Assembly: GCA_018814945.1 (NCBI GenBank)
Contig: JAHIYT010000063.1
Location: 1-6,082, forward strand
Length of the DNA stretch: 6,082 nt
Source of the DNA: Patescibacteria group bacterium
Lineage (GTDB): Bacteria; Patescibacteriota; Gracilibacteria; UM-FILTER-43-11
Reading direction: 5' to 3'
In this document: positions 1 through 6,082 of the stretch, piece by piece
Layout of the letters: every line of letters starts with the position of its first letter
Position numbering within the stretch: position 1 is the first letter of the stretch
The notes under the pieces: model-generated
What the model saw: only the letters and a program-made list of their open reading frames with translations
Databases searched by the model: none
What the model was told of the DNA's origin: nothing
Made by a program: the position numbers and the translations under genes

Positions 1-11
1 AATAAATAAAT

Positions 12-1148
12 ATGAAAATTGAACAAAAAATATACAATCCAAAAGATGGTTGGGTTGTTGTTTCAGACAACAAATTAAATAGCAAAGCACAGCTTGTCTT
101 TGTTTTTGGGGCTACAGATCTTTTAAAGAAGGATAAACATTTTAAAGAAATTAAAAAGTTTTATCCAAAAGCGCATATATTAAGCGCATCTACATCCGGG
201 GAGATATTGGGAAACACTGTTACCGACAATACAATAGTCGTTACAGCGATAAATTTTGAACACACCAAACTTAAAGTTGCACAAGCTTCCACTAAATCTA
301 TGCAAAAGAGTTTTGATGTTGGTGCTGGGCTAGCAAAAAAGCTACCACCAAAAGATTTAGTACACGCAATAATAATATCCGACGGCTTGGGGGTTAATGG
401 AACCGAATTGGTTAAAGGGATAAGCAGTAAGCTTCCAAAAAATGTAGCGGTTACGGGAGGGTTAGCAGGAGATGGAGCTAGGTTTCAAGAAACCGTCGTA
501 GGACTTGATATTGCACCAAAGAAAAATATAATCGCAATAATCGGATTCTATGGCAAAAAACTAAAAGTGGGCTATGGCTCCATGGGTGGTTGGGATTCTT
601 TTGGTCCAGAAAGGTTAATTACCAAATCAAAAGGAAATGTTTTATATGAACTAGATGGTAAGCCAGCATTAAAACTCTATAAAGAATATTTGGGTAAACA
701 GGCAAGGGATTTACCAGCATCCGGACTTTTGTTTCCACTAAGTATACGTACTGAAAAAGGAGAAGAAAATATTGTTAGAACAATATTAGCTGTTGATGAA
801 AAGAATCAAAGTTTAACATTTGCTGGAGATGTTCCAGAAGGATCTTACGGTCGTTTAATGAAAGCTAATTTTGATCGCCTAGTTGAGGGGTCATCTGGAG
901 CAGCCAAACTGACAAATGAAACAAGCAAAAACCCTGAATTTGCCCTGCTAATTAGCTGTGTGGGGCGTAAGCTGGTTTTAAAACAACGCACTGATGAAGA
1001 GATTGAAAGTGCTAAAGAACAATTGGGAAAGCAAGTAGCCATTACAGGATTTTATTCCTACGGAGAAATTTGCCCAATCAAACCTACAGTTACAAAATGT
1101 GAATTACACAATCAAACAATGACGATTACCACTTTTAAAGAAAAATAG
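12..1148 (+). CDS. FIST-domain sensory protein (FIST_N + FIST_C)
   Basis: A 378-residue soluble protein with no signal peptide or membrane segment, so cytoplasmic. Residues about 25-215 match the FIST N domain, including the glycine-rich stretch VTGGLAGDG (148-155) and GYGSMGGWD (187-195). Residues about 216-360 match FIST C, with SCVGRKLVL (315-323), GFYSYGEI (346-353) and the closing LHNQTMTITTF (365-375). The length is typical for a complete FIST protein. FIST domains are proposed to bind small ligands such as amino acids and to feed signal-transduction proteins encoded nearby. The start is well bounded: an in-frame TAA lies at 3-5 and ATG 12 is the first usable start, although only 11 AT-rich bases precede it and no Shine-Dalgarno is visible. 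The PAS gene follows after one base, which fits the usual FIST/PAS pairing. The family call is firm; the ligand is unknown. Confidence 0.93.
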   Translation: MKIEQKIYNPKDGWVVVSDNKLNSKAQLVFVFGATDLLKKDKHFKEIKKFYPKAHILSASTSGEILGNTVTDNTIVVTAINFEHTKLKVAQASTKSMQKSFDVGAGLAKKLPPKDLVHAIIISDGLGVNGTELVKGISSKLPKNVAVTGGLAGDGARFQETVVGLDIAPKKNIIAIIGFYGKKLKVGYGSMGGWDSFGPERLITKSKGNVLYELDGKPALKLYKEYLGKQARDLPASGLLFPLSIRTEKGEENIVRTILAVDEKNQSLTFAGDVPEGSYGRLMKANFDRLVEGSSGAAKLTNETSKNPEFALLISCVGRKLVLKQRTDEEIESAKEQLGKQVAITGFYSYGEICPIKPTVTKCELHNQTMTITTFKEK

Positions 1149-1149
1149 T

Positions 1150-2241
1150 ATGAATAAATTACTAAAAAGACAAATAAAAAAATATCTAAAGATGGAAACA
1201 TGCCCTGAAGAGGCCAAAATGTTTTTAGAGATTATTAGTGAAACTTATGATGGCTTTGATCAAGATCGTGATCTTATGGAAAGGTCTTTGGATATAAGCT
1301 CAAGAGAACACATTGCATTAGTGCAATCATTAAAAGAAAGTGATGAAAGGTACAAAATAGTTGTAAAGCAAACTGGTCAAATGATTTATGATTACGATGT
1401 AGTTACGGGCAAAATCAGTTGGTTTGGAGCCATAAGTGAAATCACGGGTTTGTCTGAAAAAGAAATCAGTAATTTCAATATCAAAAAATGGGAAGAGTCC
1501 ATACACCCGGAAGACAGGGGAGATGCACTAAACGAACTAGAAAAAGCAATGAACAGTGTGGGAAACTATAAGGTAAATTATAGATTCAAAATAAAAAGTG
1601 GAAAATACATCAACATTGAAGATGAAGGATTATTTATATCAGAGCAGCACAATGGAAAAGCGACAAGGATGTATGGAGTAATGAAAGATATTACTGAGCG
1701 CAAGAGGTCAGAAGAAAAAATTAAACAAAGTCTTTCGCTCATCAGTGCAACATTAGAGTCCACAGGCGACGGTATTCTCGTGGTTGATATGCAAGGCAAA
1801 TGGGCACACTACAACAACAAGTTTTTAGAATTATGGAAGATTCCTAGTAAAATTGCAGAATCTAAAAATGATAAACTAGCTCTCGACTATGTAATTAAGC
1901 AGCTAAAGGATCCTAAAAGATTTATTGATAAAGTGATGGAGTTATATAGCAAACCTAAAGCAAATAGTTTTGACATAATAAAATTTAAAGACGGAAGAAT
2001 ATTTGAGCGTTATTCTCAACCACAAATATTGGGAAATGAAGTTGTAGGAAGGGTATGGTCTTTTCGTGATGCTACTGAACGTATAAAAGCAGAAGCAGCA
2101 ATGAAAGCCAGTGAAAAGAAACTGAAAAATGAAATAGAAAAAATAGAATTTATGGGGCAAATGGGGTTAAAAAAACATAAAGACATGATTGAAATGAAAA
2201 GAAGAATAAAAGAATTAGAAGCGCAGGTAGAAAATACTTAA
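1150..2241 (+). CDS. PAS-domain signalling protein without kinase or output domain
   Basis: A 363-residue cytoplasmic protein with no membrane segment. The N-terminal region (1-66) includes a helical stretch FDQDRDLMERSLDISSRE (36-53), which I recall as a conserved leader of PAS sensor kinases encoded beside FIST genes. PAS domain 1 spans about 67-185, with WFGAISEITG (91-100), the IHPEDR turn (118-123) and a PAC ending in GVMKDITERK (176-185). PAS domain 2 spans about 195-312, with TGDGILVVD (205-213) and a PAC ending in WSFRDATER (303-311). The tail 312-363 is a charged coiled coil. No H-box, HATPase, GGDEF, EAL or methyl-accepting region follows; the gene ends in TAA and a lipoprotein gene begins ten bases later, so this is not a simple frameshifted kinase. 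It starts one base after the FIST stop, so translation is probably coupled. It probably relays the FIST signal by binding a partner encoded elsewhere. The PAS ligand or cofactor cannot be told from sequence. Confidence 0.9.
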   Translation: MNKLLKRQIKKYLKMETCPEEAKMFLEIISETYDGFDQDRDLMERSLDISSREHIALVQSLKESDERYKIVVKQTGQMIYDYDVVTGKISWFGAISEITGLSEKEISNFNIKKWEESIHPEDRGDALNELEKAMNSVGNYKVNYRFKIKSGKYINIEDEGLFISEQHNGKATRMYGVMKDITERKRSEEKIKQSLSLISATLESTGDGILVVDMQGKWAHYNNKFLELWKIPSKIAESKNDKLALDYVIKQLKDPKRFIDKVMELYSKPKANSFDIIKFKDGRIFERYSQPQILGNEVVGRVWSFRDATERIKAEAAMKASEKKLKNEIEKIEFMGQMGLKKHKDMIEMKRRIKELEAQVENT

Positions 2242-2251
2242 TTTAAAGAGT

Positions 2252-3613
2252 ATGAAAAAACTATTAAACATCACCTTCGCTCTTTTATTAGCCTCTGCCT
2301 TGCTGGTAGGTTGTGGAGAAAAGGGAAAAGAGGTAAAACCAAACAAAATCCCTCAACCTAAAATTAATATCGAAAAACAACAAGTGGAGACAATTGGTGA
2401 CAACGGAAAACAATTGGATCAACAACCGGAGAAGCCATTGGAAATAAAATGGAGTACACCAGTTAAATTAAACTCTCTTCCAAACGAATCTGCATTTACA
2501 TCACTTGGTGGAATGAATTCAATCAAAGTAGATGGAAACGTAGTACACGTAGCCTGGGAATCTTCACTATCTGGCAAAACAAGCAATGTCTATTACACTA
2601 GATCTTTAAATAGCGGGGTAAGCTGGGAAAGCGGAACAAAACTAACGGACAATGTAGGTCGAAGTAAATCGGTTTCAATAAATGCAAATGGAGATGATGT
2701 ATTAATTGTATGGGTGGATGATCGTGATAATAAAAATGGAGAAATTTATTACATACAATCTGACGATGGTGGCAAAACATGGAGTAAAGATACTAGACTT
2801 ACAAATGATGATTCAAAAACCACATTGCCATCTATTGCTGTAATTGATGATGTATTTTATTTAACCTGGGAAGACTACATACCGAAATGCAGTGGTCATT
2901 TTGCGAAATCTTATGACGGTGGCAAAACATGGAGCCAGATAGAGTTAGTTACAGATAATGGCATAGAAGTTGGTATACCAAATATCGCAGAAATTGATAA
3001 AGGTTCACTTCATTTAATTTATGGTTCAGAGAAAGATAGTGAAGAAACTAAGGGGTATAACTGGGAAAACTATTATAGATATTCAAATGACCAGGGTAAG
3101 AACTGGAGCGAACCCATACGACTTACGGATGATGAAATAGGTGATACAAGATTCCCACATATAGCATCAGATGGAAACGTGTTACATACAGTTTGGTGGG
3201 ATGATAGAGATGATACAAACTACAAACACTTTGGTTATCCGGAACAATTCCCAAGTGCTGATCATAATTACGAAATCTATTACAAACGTTCATTGGATGG
3301 TGGAAAAACATGGGAAGAAGACACGCGTTTAACAAATGATGGGGCTGTTTCACAAAACCCATCCATTGCAGTTGTTGAAAATAACGTATATGTAGCTTGG
3401 GTAGATAACAGAAATGGATCCAATGAAGTTTATGCAAAATATTCCTCAAATGCAGGCACAAGCTGGGGTGATGAAGTATTGCTATCAAAAGATTTAGCTT
3501 TATCCGAACGTATCACAATAAAAGCCAATGAAACTGGTGTTTATTTGATCTGGACAACACAGGAATCAGAAAAGGAATATAACGTTTACTTTGTAAAAGG
3601 CAATATTGAATGA
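2252..3613 (+). CDS. Lipoprotein with six Asp-box (BNR) repeats, predicted beta-propeller
   Basis: A 453-residue exported lipoprotein. The signal peptide has KK, a hydrophobic core (6-18) and lipobox LVGC with Cys21 as the lipidated residue. A charged, proline- and glutamine-rich linker (22-68) follows. Six Asp-box motifs (S-x-D/N-x-G-x-x-W) start at residues 118, 170, 220, 278, 347 and 398, about 50-69 apart. Most are preceded by a YY strand and followed by an LTND/LTDD-like turn. A second recurring motif, W-x-D-x-R, occurs at 154-158, 315-319 and 383-387. This indicates a six-bladed propeller as in sialidases, but no FRIP arginine motif is visible, so the automatic label exo-alpha-sialidase would be unsafe. 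A ligand-binding or scaffold role on glycan or protein is as likely as catalysis. The blade bearing the fifth Asp box has an extra loop (about 321-340). The preceding AAAGAG lies too close to the ATG to be a good ribosome site. The last four bases overlap the next lipoprotein gene. Confidence 0.88.
   Translation: MKKLLNITFALLLASALLVGCGEKGKEVKPNKIPQPKINIEKQQVETIGDNGKQLDQQPEKPLEIKWSTPVKLNSLPNESAFTSLGGMNSIKVDGNVVHVAWESSLSGKTSNVYYTRSLNSGVSWESGTKLTDNVGRSKSVSINANGDDVLIVWVDDRDNKNGEIYYIQSDDGGKTWSKDTRLTNDDSKTTLPSIAVIDDVFYLTWEDYIPKCSGHFAKSYDGGKTWSQIELVTDNGIEVGIPNIAEIDKGSLHLIYGSEKDSEETKGYNWENYYRYSNDQGKNWSEPIRLTDDEIGDTRFPHIASDGNVLHTVWWDDRDDTNYKHFGYPEQFPSADHNYEIYYKRSLDGGKTWEEDTRLTNDGAVSQNPSIAVVENNVYVAWVDNRNGSNEVYAKYSSNAGTSWGDEVLLSKDLALSERITIKANETGVYLIWTTQESEKEYNVYFVKGNIE
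2768..2934 (+). repeat. Dispersed Asp-box coding repeat inside the propeller gene
   Basis: The 17-base string GGTGGCAAAACATGGAG occurs identically at 2768-2784 and 2918-2934, encoding the GGKTWS part of the second and third Asp boxes. A close variant occurs near 3299-3315 in the fifth. These are the DNA traces of blade duplication in the propeller, not a mobile or regulatory repeat. Confidence 0.7.
3595..3600 (+). promoter_or_regulatory. Ribosome binding site AAAAGG for the second lipoprotein
   Basis: AAAAGG lies inside the end of the propeller gene, nine bases before the ATG at 3610. It is the best-placed Shine-Dalgarno-like site among the four + strand genes and supports the overlapping ATGA start as the true one. 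Confidence 0.5.
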
Positions 3614-4746
3614 AGAAACTACTAATTCTATTAGTTTTCCCATTAATTCTTGTCGGATGTGGAAGTGAAGAAGAATCATCACAGAAAGATAAACTTTCCA
3701 AATGCGGAGATGGCATTTGTCAGGCAATTGAAAAAGATTTAGGAAAATGTTCTGAAGATTGTGAACAACAACTGGTTCCTCAATTGGTCCCTCAACTGGA
3801 AATGGAAGAAGGAGAAATAGTTCCATTCACTTCGCCACTCTACTTCACAATCGTAATGCATACCGAAGAAGACACTGGAAGCTGTAATAACCCAAAAGCA
3901 AATATTCCAAACTATGACGGAGACAAAGAATTAATGCTCCATTTTACAAGTGCCATGAGAGAGTTTGGAGAAATGGTCGCAAGCCACGGTGCAAAAATAA
4001 ATATGGGTAACGATTGGACCTGGTCTAACGGTGTAGAAAACTTTGACCCAACTTTCTACACAGATTTTGAGGCTATGGGGCACGAAATAGATGCACATGC
4101 CCATCAGTCCTGTATTAAGTATAAAGGAGTCAGAGAAGCGATTATTGACGCAGGTGGCACACCTACAAAAGTAGCATCGGGAATAAAAGAAGATGAAATC
4201 ACAGAAGAGCTAGAATATCTAGATACTATTTACCCAGACCTGAACATTTTATGGGGTGTAGCTTCCCCTGGACATGATGAAGGAGAGGAAATGACCGGTT
4301 GGGTATGGCGTCCAGCAGAAGACAATTGGTTGGAACATGATCCTGATGGAAAATATATCCACATCGGCCATGGTGCATATACAAATAGTTTGGGGTCAGT
4401 GCAAGAGGCAATTGCGAATCGTAAAGACAACACCATAAACACCTTCGCGGTCTTTTCCACCCCACGTGAATTCAAAGCAGATATGGAGTCCGGACTCAAT
4501 GAGACCTGGTCAGCGACTAAAAAAGAATGTGGTCACTATGAAAACATGATTCAGTGGTGGGATGATTTCTTAACTGAAATAGATAAATTAGTAGCAGAAG
4601 GAACTGTTGAATATGCAAGCCTTACAGATATTGCAAAATACTTTGAAGAAAATGAGCACAACTTAATAATCGACCAAAGCGAAATACCAAGGTCACAAGA
4701 ATCTATGACAGATAGAAGGAAGAAGTCTGGTTATTGTAGTTTATGA
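3610..4746 (+). CDS. Lipoprotein with four-Cys CGDGIC module and polysaccharide-deacetylase-like domain
   Basis: A 378-residue lipoprotein: KK, hydrophobic core 4-15, lipobox LVGC with Cys17. Next is a compact module C32-x4-C37-x9-C47-x3-C51 beginning CGDGIC, then a short LVPQ repeat linker (54-63). Residues about 77-345 resemble the NodB/CE4 deacetylase fold. HTEED (84-88), after a hydrophobic strand, sits where the TFDDG motif is expected. GHEIDAHAH (157-165) resembles the GHEIGNHT metal-site motif. WRP (233-235) fits the third motif, and HIGHG (251-255) could be a late His motif. The C-terminal EYASLTDIAKYFEE (334-347) resembles the usual last strand and helix of these enzymes. The canonical H-x3-H is not intact: after H163 the next His is at +2. 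Metal binding and activity are therefore uncertain, and the substrate is unknown; an outer glycan is plausible. C92, C168, C307 and C376 may form disulfides. The ATG overlaps the upstream TGA and has AAAAGG nine bases before it. Confidence 0.8.
   Translation: MKKLLILLVFPLILVGCGSEEESSQKDKLSKCGDGICQAIEKDLGKCSEDCEQQLVPQLVPQLEMEEGEIVPFTSPLYFTIVMHTEEDTGSCNNPKANIPNYDGDKELMLHFTSAMREFGEMVASHGAKINMGNDWTWSNGVENFDPTFYTDFEAMGHEIDAHAHQSCIKYKGVREAIIDAGGTPTKVASGIKEDEITEELEYLDTIYPDLNILWGVASPGHDEGEEMTGWVWRPAEDNWLEHDPDGKYIHIGHGAYTNSLGSVQEAIANRKDNTINTFAVFSTPREFKADMESGLNETWSATKKECGHYENMIQWWDDFLTEIDKLVAEGTVEYASLTDIAKYFEENEHNLIIDQSEIPRSQESMTDRRKKSGYCSL
3769..3800 (+). repeat. Short 12-bp tandem repeat encoding Q-L-V-P linker
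   Basis: Two 12-base units (3769-3780 and 3781-3792; 10 of 12 bases identical) and a partial third from 3793 encode Q54-L-V-P, Q58-L-V-P, Q62-L. They lie between the cysteine module and the deacetylase-like domain of the lipoprotein. The two copies differ only at third positions and a Leu codon first base, so the peptide is identical. It probably serves as a spacer whose copy number could vary. Confidence 0.6.
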
Positions 4747-4748
4747 TT

Positions 4749-4786
4749 ATAACGTTTCGTATATACTGCAAACGTTATTCCTTTTT
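4749..4786 (+). terminator. Probable intrinsic terminator of the + strand gene set
   Basis: A perfect 9-bp inverted repeat, ATAACGTTT (4749-4757) and AAACGTTAT (4770-4778), flanks a 12-base loop and is followed by TCCTTTTT (4779-4786). It starts two bases after the stop of the second lipoprotein gene, where a + strand terminator is expected. The stem has only two G-C pairs and the T-run is short, so it may be weak. Read on the - strand, no T-run follows the hairpin, so it is not clearly bidirectional. The right arm contains the stop codon (4775-4777) of the convergent permease gene. Confidence 0.55.
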
Positions 4787-6082
4787 CCGCTCTGCCCCTA
4801 TCTCAAACGAGTAATAAATATTTGGAATAATTATAAGTGTCAGGATTGTAGAAAACATCATTCCAAATATAATCGCCATACCCAAAGTTAACCAAAATGG
4901 ATCGGTTAAAGATATTGGCAATACACCCAAAACCGTTGTAACGGAAGTAATGATGATTGGTTGCAGGCGTGCAGGACCGGCCTCTTTAATTGCATCAGCA
5001 AGTGACATACCGCTTTCTCTACGATTTTGATTTATGCGATCTATAAGAACTATCGCATCGTTAATTACTATGCCGGATAAAGCTACTATTCCAATCATCG
5101 TTGCAACACCAACACTTAGGCGGAAGAACATAAATCCATAAAGTACACCGATCATAGCGAGTGGTAATGCCATCAAAATTGCAAATGGTTGTTTGAATGA
5201 GTTGAATTGAGTAATTAAGATCAAGAGGATTAAAAGGATACCAATTCCCATTGCGTTGAACAGGTCACGGAAAGACTGGGCGGTGTCATCATTACCACCG
5301 GCTATTTCATAACTATAGCCATTCGGCCAAGTATAAGATTTAAGATAAGGTTTTAGATCTTTTAAAATATCAGCTGGAACCTTATCCGGACCGGTATCTG
5401 CACTAACCGTAATAGCCTGATCACTGTCAAAGTGGCTAATGGAAGTTAAACTTGCTCCAACGTCGAATTCAGCCAAGCTGGAAAGGGATAAATACTGACC
5501 ATAAGGATTTTGAATCTTGATATTTTTCACCTCATCAACTGTAGATGGGTAATAGCCACCCCATTCTTTTTGAATATCTATAGCAAGCTCTTCATCATTT
5601 CTTTTGACGGTTGCAACTTTTGTAGGGTAAACGGCCATACGCGCCTCCTGAGCGACGTCAAACACACTCAAACCATAATTCTTAAGGATGGCTTTGTGGT
5701 AGTCGTCATTAAAACTGAAGGTGAATTCCGCAGTACCAGTTGTCATATCATCATCAACTTGCTCACCACCAAGATCAATTAGTTTCGCCTGAATATCACT
5801 AGAGATATTTTTTAGTATTTCAAAATCCTCACCATATACTCTGACTTGAATAGCTGCACCAACGGGGGGGCCAGAACGCAGTTCCGGAACCGTAATCTCT
5901 GCCTCGGTAATAAAGCTTAATCTATCTTTGTAATTCTCAGCTATTTCATAACTTTCCAAGGTCCTATCATCTGCATCTATAAAATTGATACTCATTGTAG
6001 CAAGATGAGTGTTTGTAGCAGTTGGACCTAAATCGGTTTGCAAATTATTCGCCCCACCCATACCCATGCTGACAACGTAACT
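4775..6082 (-). CDS. RND-family efflux permease, C-terminal part (5' end outside the window)
   Basis: The reading frame stays open to the right edge: five codons (SYVVS) precede the Met at 6067, so 435 residues are visible out of roughly 1000 or more usual for an RND pump. That Met is internal, not the start. Counting from it, residues 1-265 belong to the second large extracytoplasmic loop (porter and docking parts), with the familiar SGPPVGAAIQVRVYG (65-79). Residues about 270-420 hold five membrane segments matching TM8-TM12. They include the TQFNSFKQP junction (286-294), GIVALSGIVINDAIVLIDRIN (326-346) around TM10, and AGPARLQPIIITSVTTVLG (363-381) entering TM11. The family is a proton-driven inner-membrane exporter of the HAE/AcrB-like type. 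The TM4 aspartates that drive it lie outside the window, so function and substrate cannot be judged. It ends in a charged GAERKKE tail. It converges on the lipoprotein genes with 28 bases between the stops, so it is a separate transcript with no evident functional tie. Confidence 0.93.
   Translation of the reverse strand, partial: SYVVSMGMGGANNLQTDLGPTATNTHLATMSINFIDADDRTLESYEIAENYKDRLSFITEAEITVPELRSGPPVGAAIQVRVYGEDFEILKNISSDIQAKLIDLGGEQVDDDMTTGTAEFTFSFNDDYHKAILKNYGLSVFDVAQEARMAVYPTKVATVKRNDEELAIDIQKEWGGYYPSTVDEVKNIKIQNPYGQYLSLSSLAEFDVGASLTSISHFDSDQAITVSADTGPDKVPADILKDLKPYLKSYTWPNGYSYEIAGGNDDTAQSFRDLFNAMGIGILLILLILITQFNSFKQPFAILMALPLAMIGVLYGFMFFRLSVGVATMIGIVALSGIVINDAIVLIDRINQNRRESGMSLADAIKEAGPARLQPIIITSVTTVLGVLPISLTDPFWLTLGMAIIFGMMFSTILTLIIIPNIYYSFEIGAERKKE

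Noticed and set aside
2161..2260. A frameshift that removed a histidine kinase domain from the PAS protein
   Set aside because: The coiled coil ends at a clean TAA and a lipoprotein gene with its own signal peptide begins ten bases later; no kinase remnant is seen in any frame downstream.
2768..3315. Repeated GGTGGCAAAACATGG strings as a CRISPR or regulatory repeat
   Set aside because: The copies are in frame inside one gene, spaced irregularly, and encode the Asp-box motif.
3123..3488. A 121-residue - strand open frame rich in His and Leu
   Set aside because: It is the antisense shadow of the Asp-box repeats; its composition reflects the reverse complement of Asp/Gly/Trp codons.
2252..3613. 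Annotation as an active exo-alpha-sialidase
   Set aside because: Only the Asp boxes support it; these are structural and occur in many non-sialidase propellers, and no FRIP motif is visible.
4226..4499. Two overlapping - strand frames of 79 and 89 residues
   Set aside because: Both are antisense to the deacetylase-like gene in different frames, with no start context or family signal.
5510..5782. A 90-residue + strand open frame
   Set aside because: It lies wholly inside the well-supported permease on the other strand, and its product has no recognisable features.
4775..6067. The permease as a complete 430-residue protein starting at the Met at 6067
   Set aside because: The frame continues open through five more codons to the window edge, and the visible part is only the C-terminal portion of an RND pump, so this Met is internal.

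Overview
The window is AT-rich bacterial DNA and almost entirely coding. It holds four genes on the + strand (12-4746) and, converging on them, the 3' part of one large gene on the - strand (4775 to the right edge). The stops used are TAG, TAA and TGA. TGA ends two of the genes, so the code is standard and not one of the UGA-recoded lineages. Both lipoproteins have short MKKLL-type leaders with a classical lipobox. One carries a CGDGIC-type four-cysteine module of a kind I associate mainly with candidate-phylum (Patescibacteria-like) and some archaeal surface proteins. The window therefore suggests an uncultivated bacterium, possibly of the Patescibacteria. This is a low-confidence guess from style and gene content, because there is no rRNA or other marker.

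Layout: (1) 12-1148 encodes a soluble FIST-domain ligand-sensing protein. (2) One base later, 1150-2241 encodes a cytoplasmic protein with two PAS domains between coiled coils; it has no histidine kinase, GGDEF or other output domain. (3) Ten bases later, 2252-3613 encodes a lipoprotein with six Asp-box (BNR) repeats, probably a six-bladed beta-propeller. (4) Overlapping it by ATGA, 3610-4746 encodes a second lipoprotein, with the four-cysteine module followed by a domain resembling polysaccharide deacetylases (NodB/CE4-like). A 9-bp perfect inverted repeat followed by a T-run (4749-4786) looks like the terminator of this set. (5) 4775-6082, - strand, is the C-terminal part of an RND-family efflux permease whose start lies outside the window.

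The four + strand genes are spaced by +1, +10 and -4 bases with no internal terminator visible, so they plausibly form one transcript. The first two belong together by family knowledge, since FIST proteins commonly sit beside PAS signalling proteins. The last two are a translationally coupled pair of surface lipoproteins with glycan-related folds. Whether the sensing pair controls the surface pair is inference. It is the most interesting possibility here: a sensory FIST/PAS module without a kinase next to an uncharacterised propeller/deacetylase-like envelope module. No CRISPR array, RNA gene, insertion sequence or attachment site is visible.
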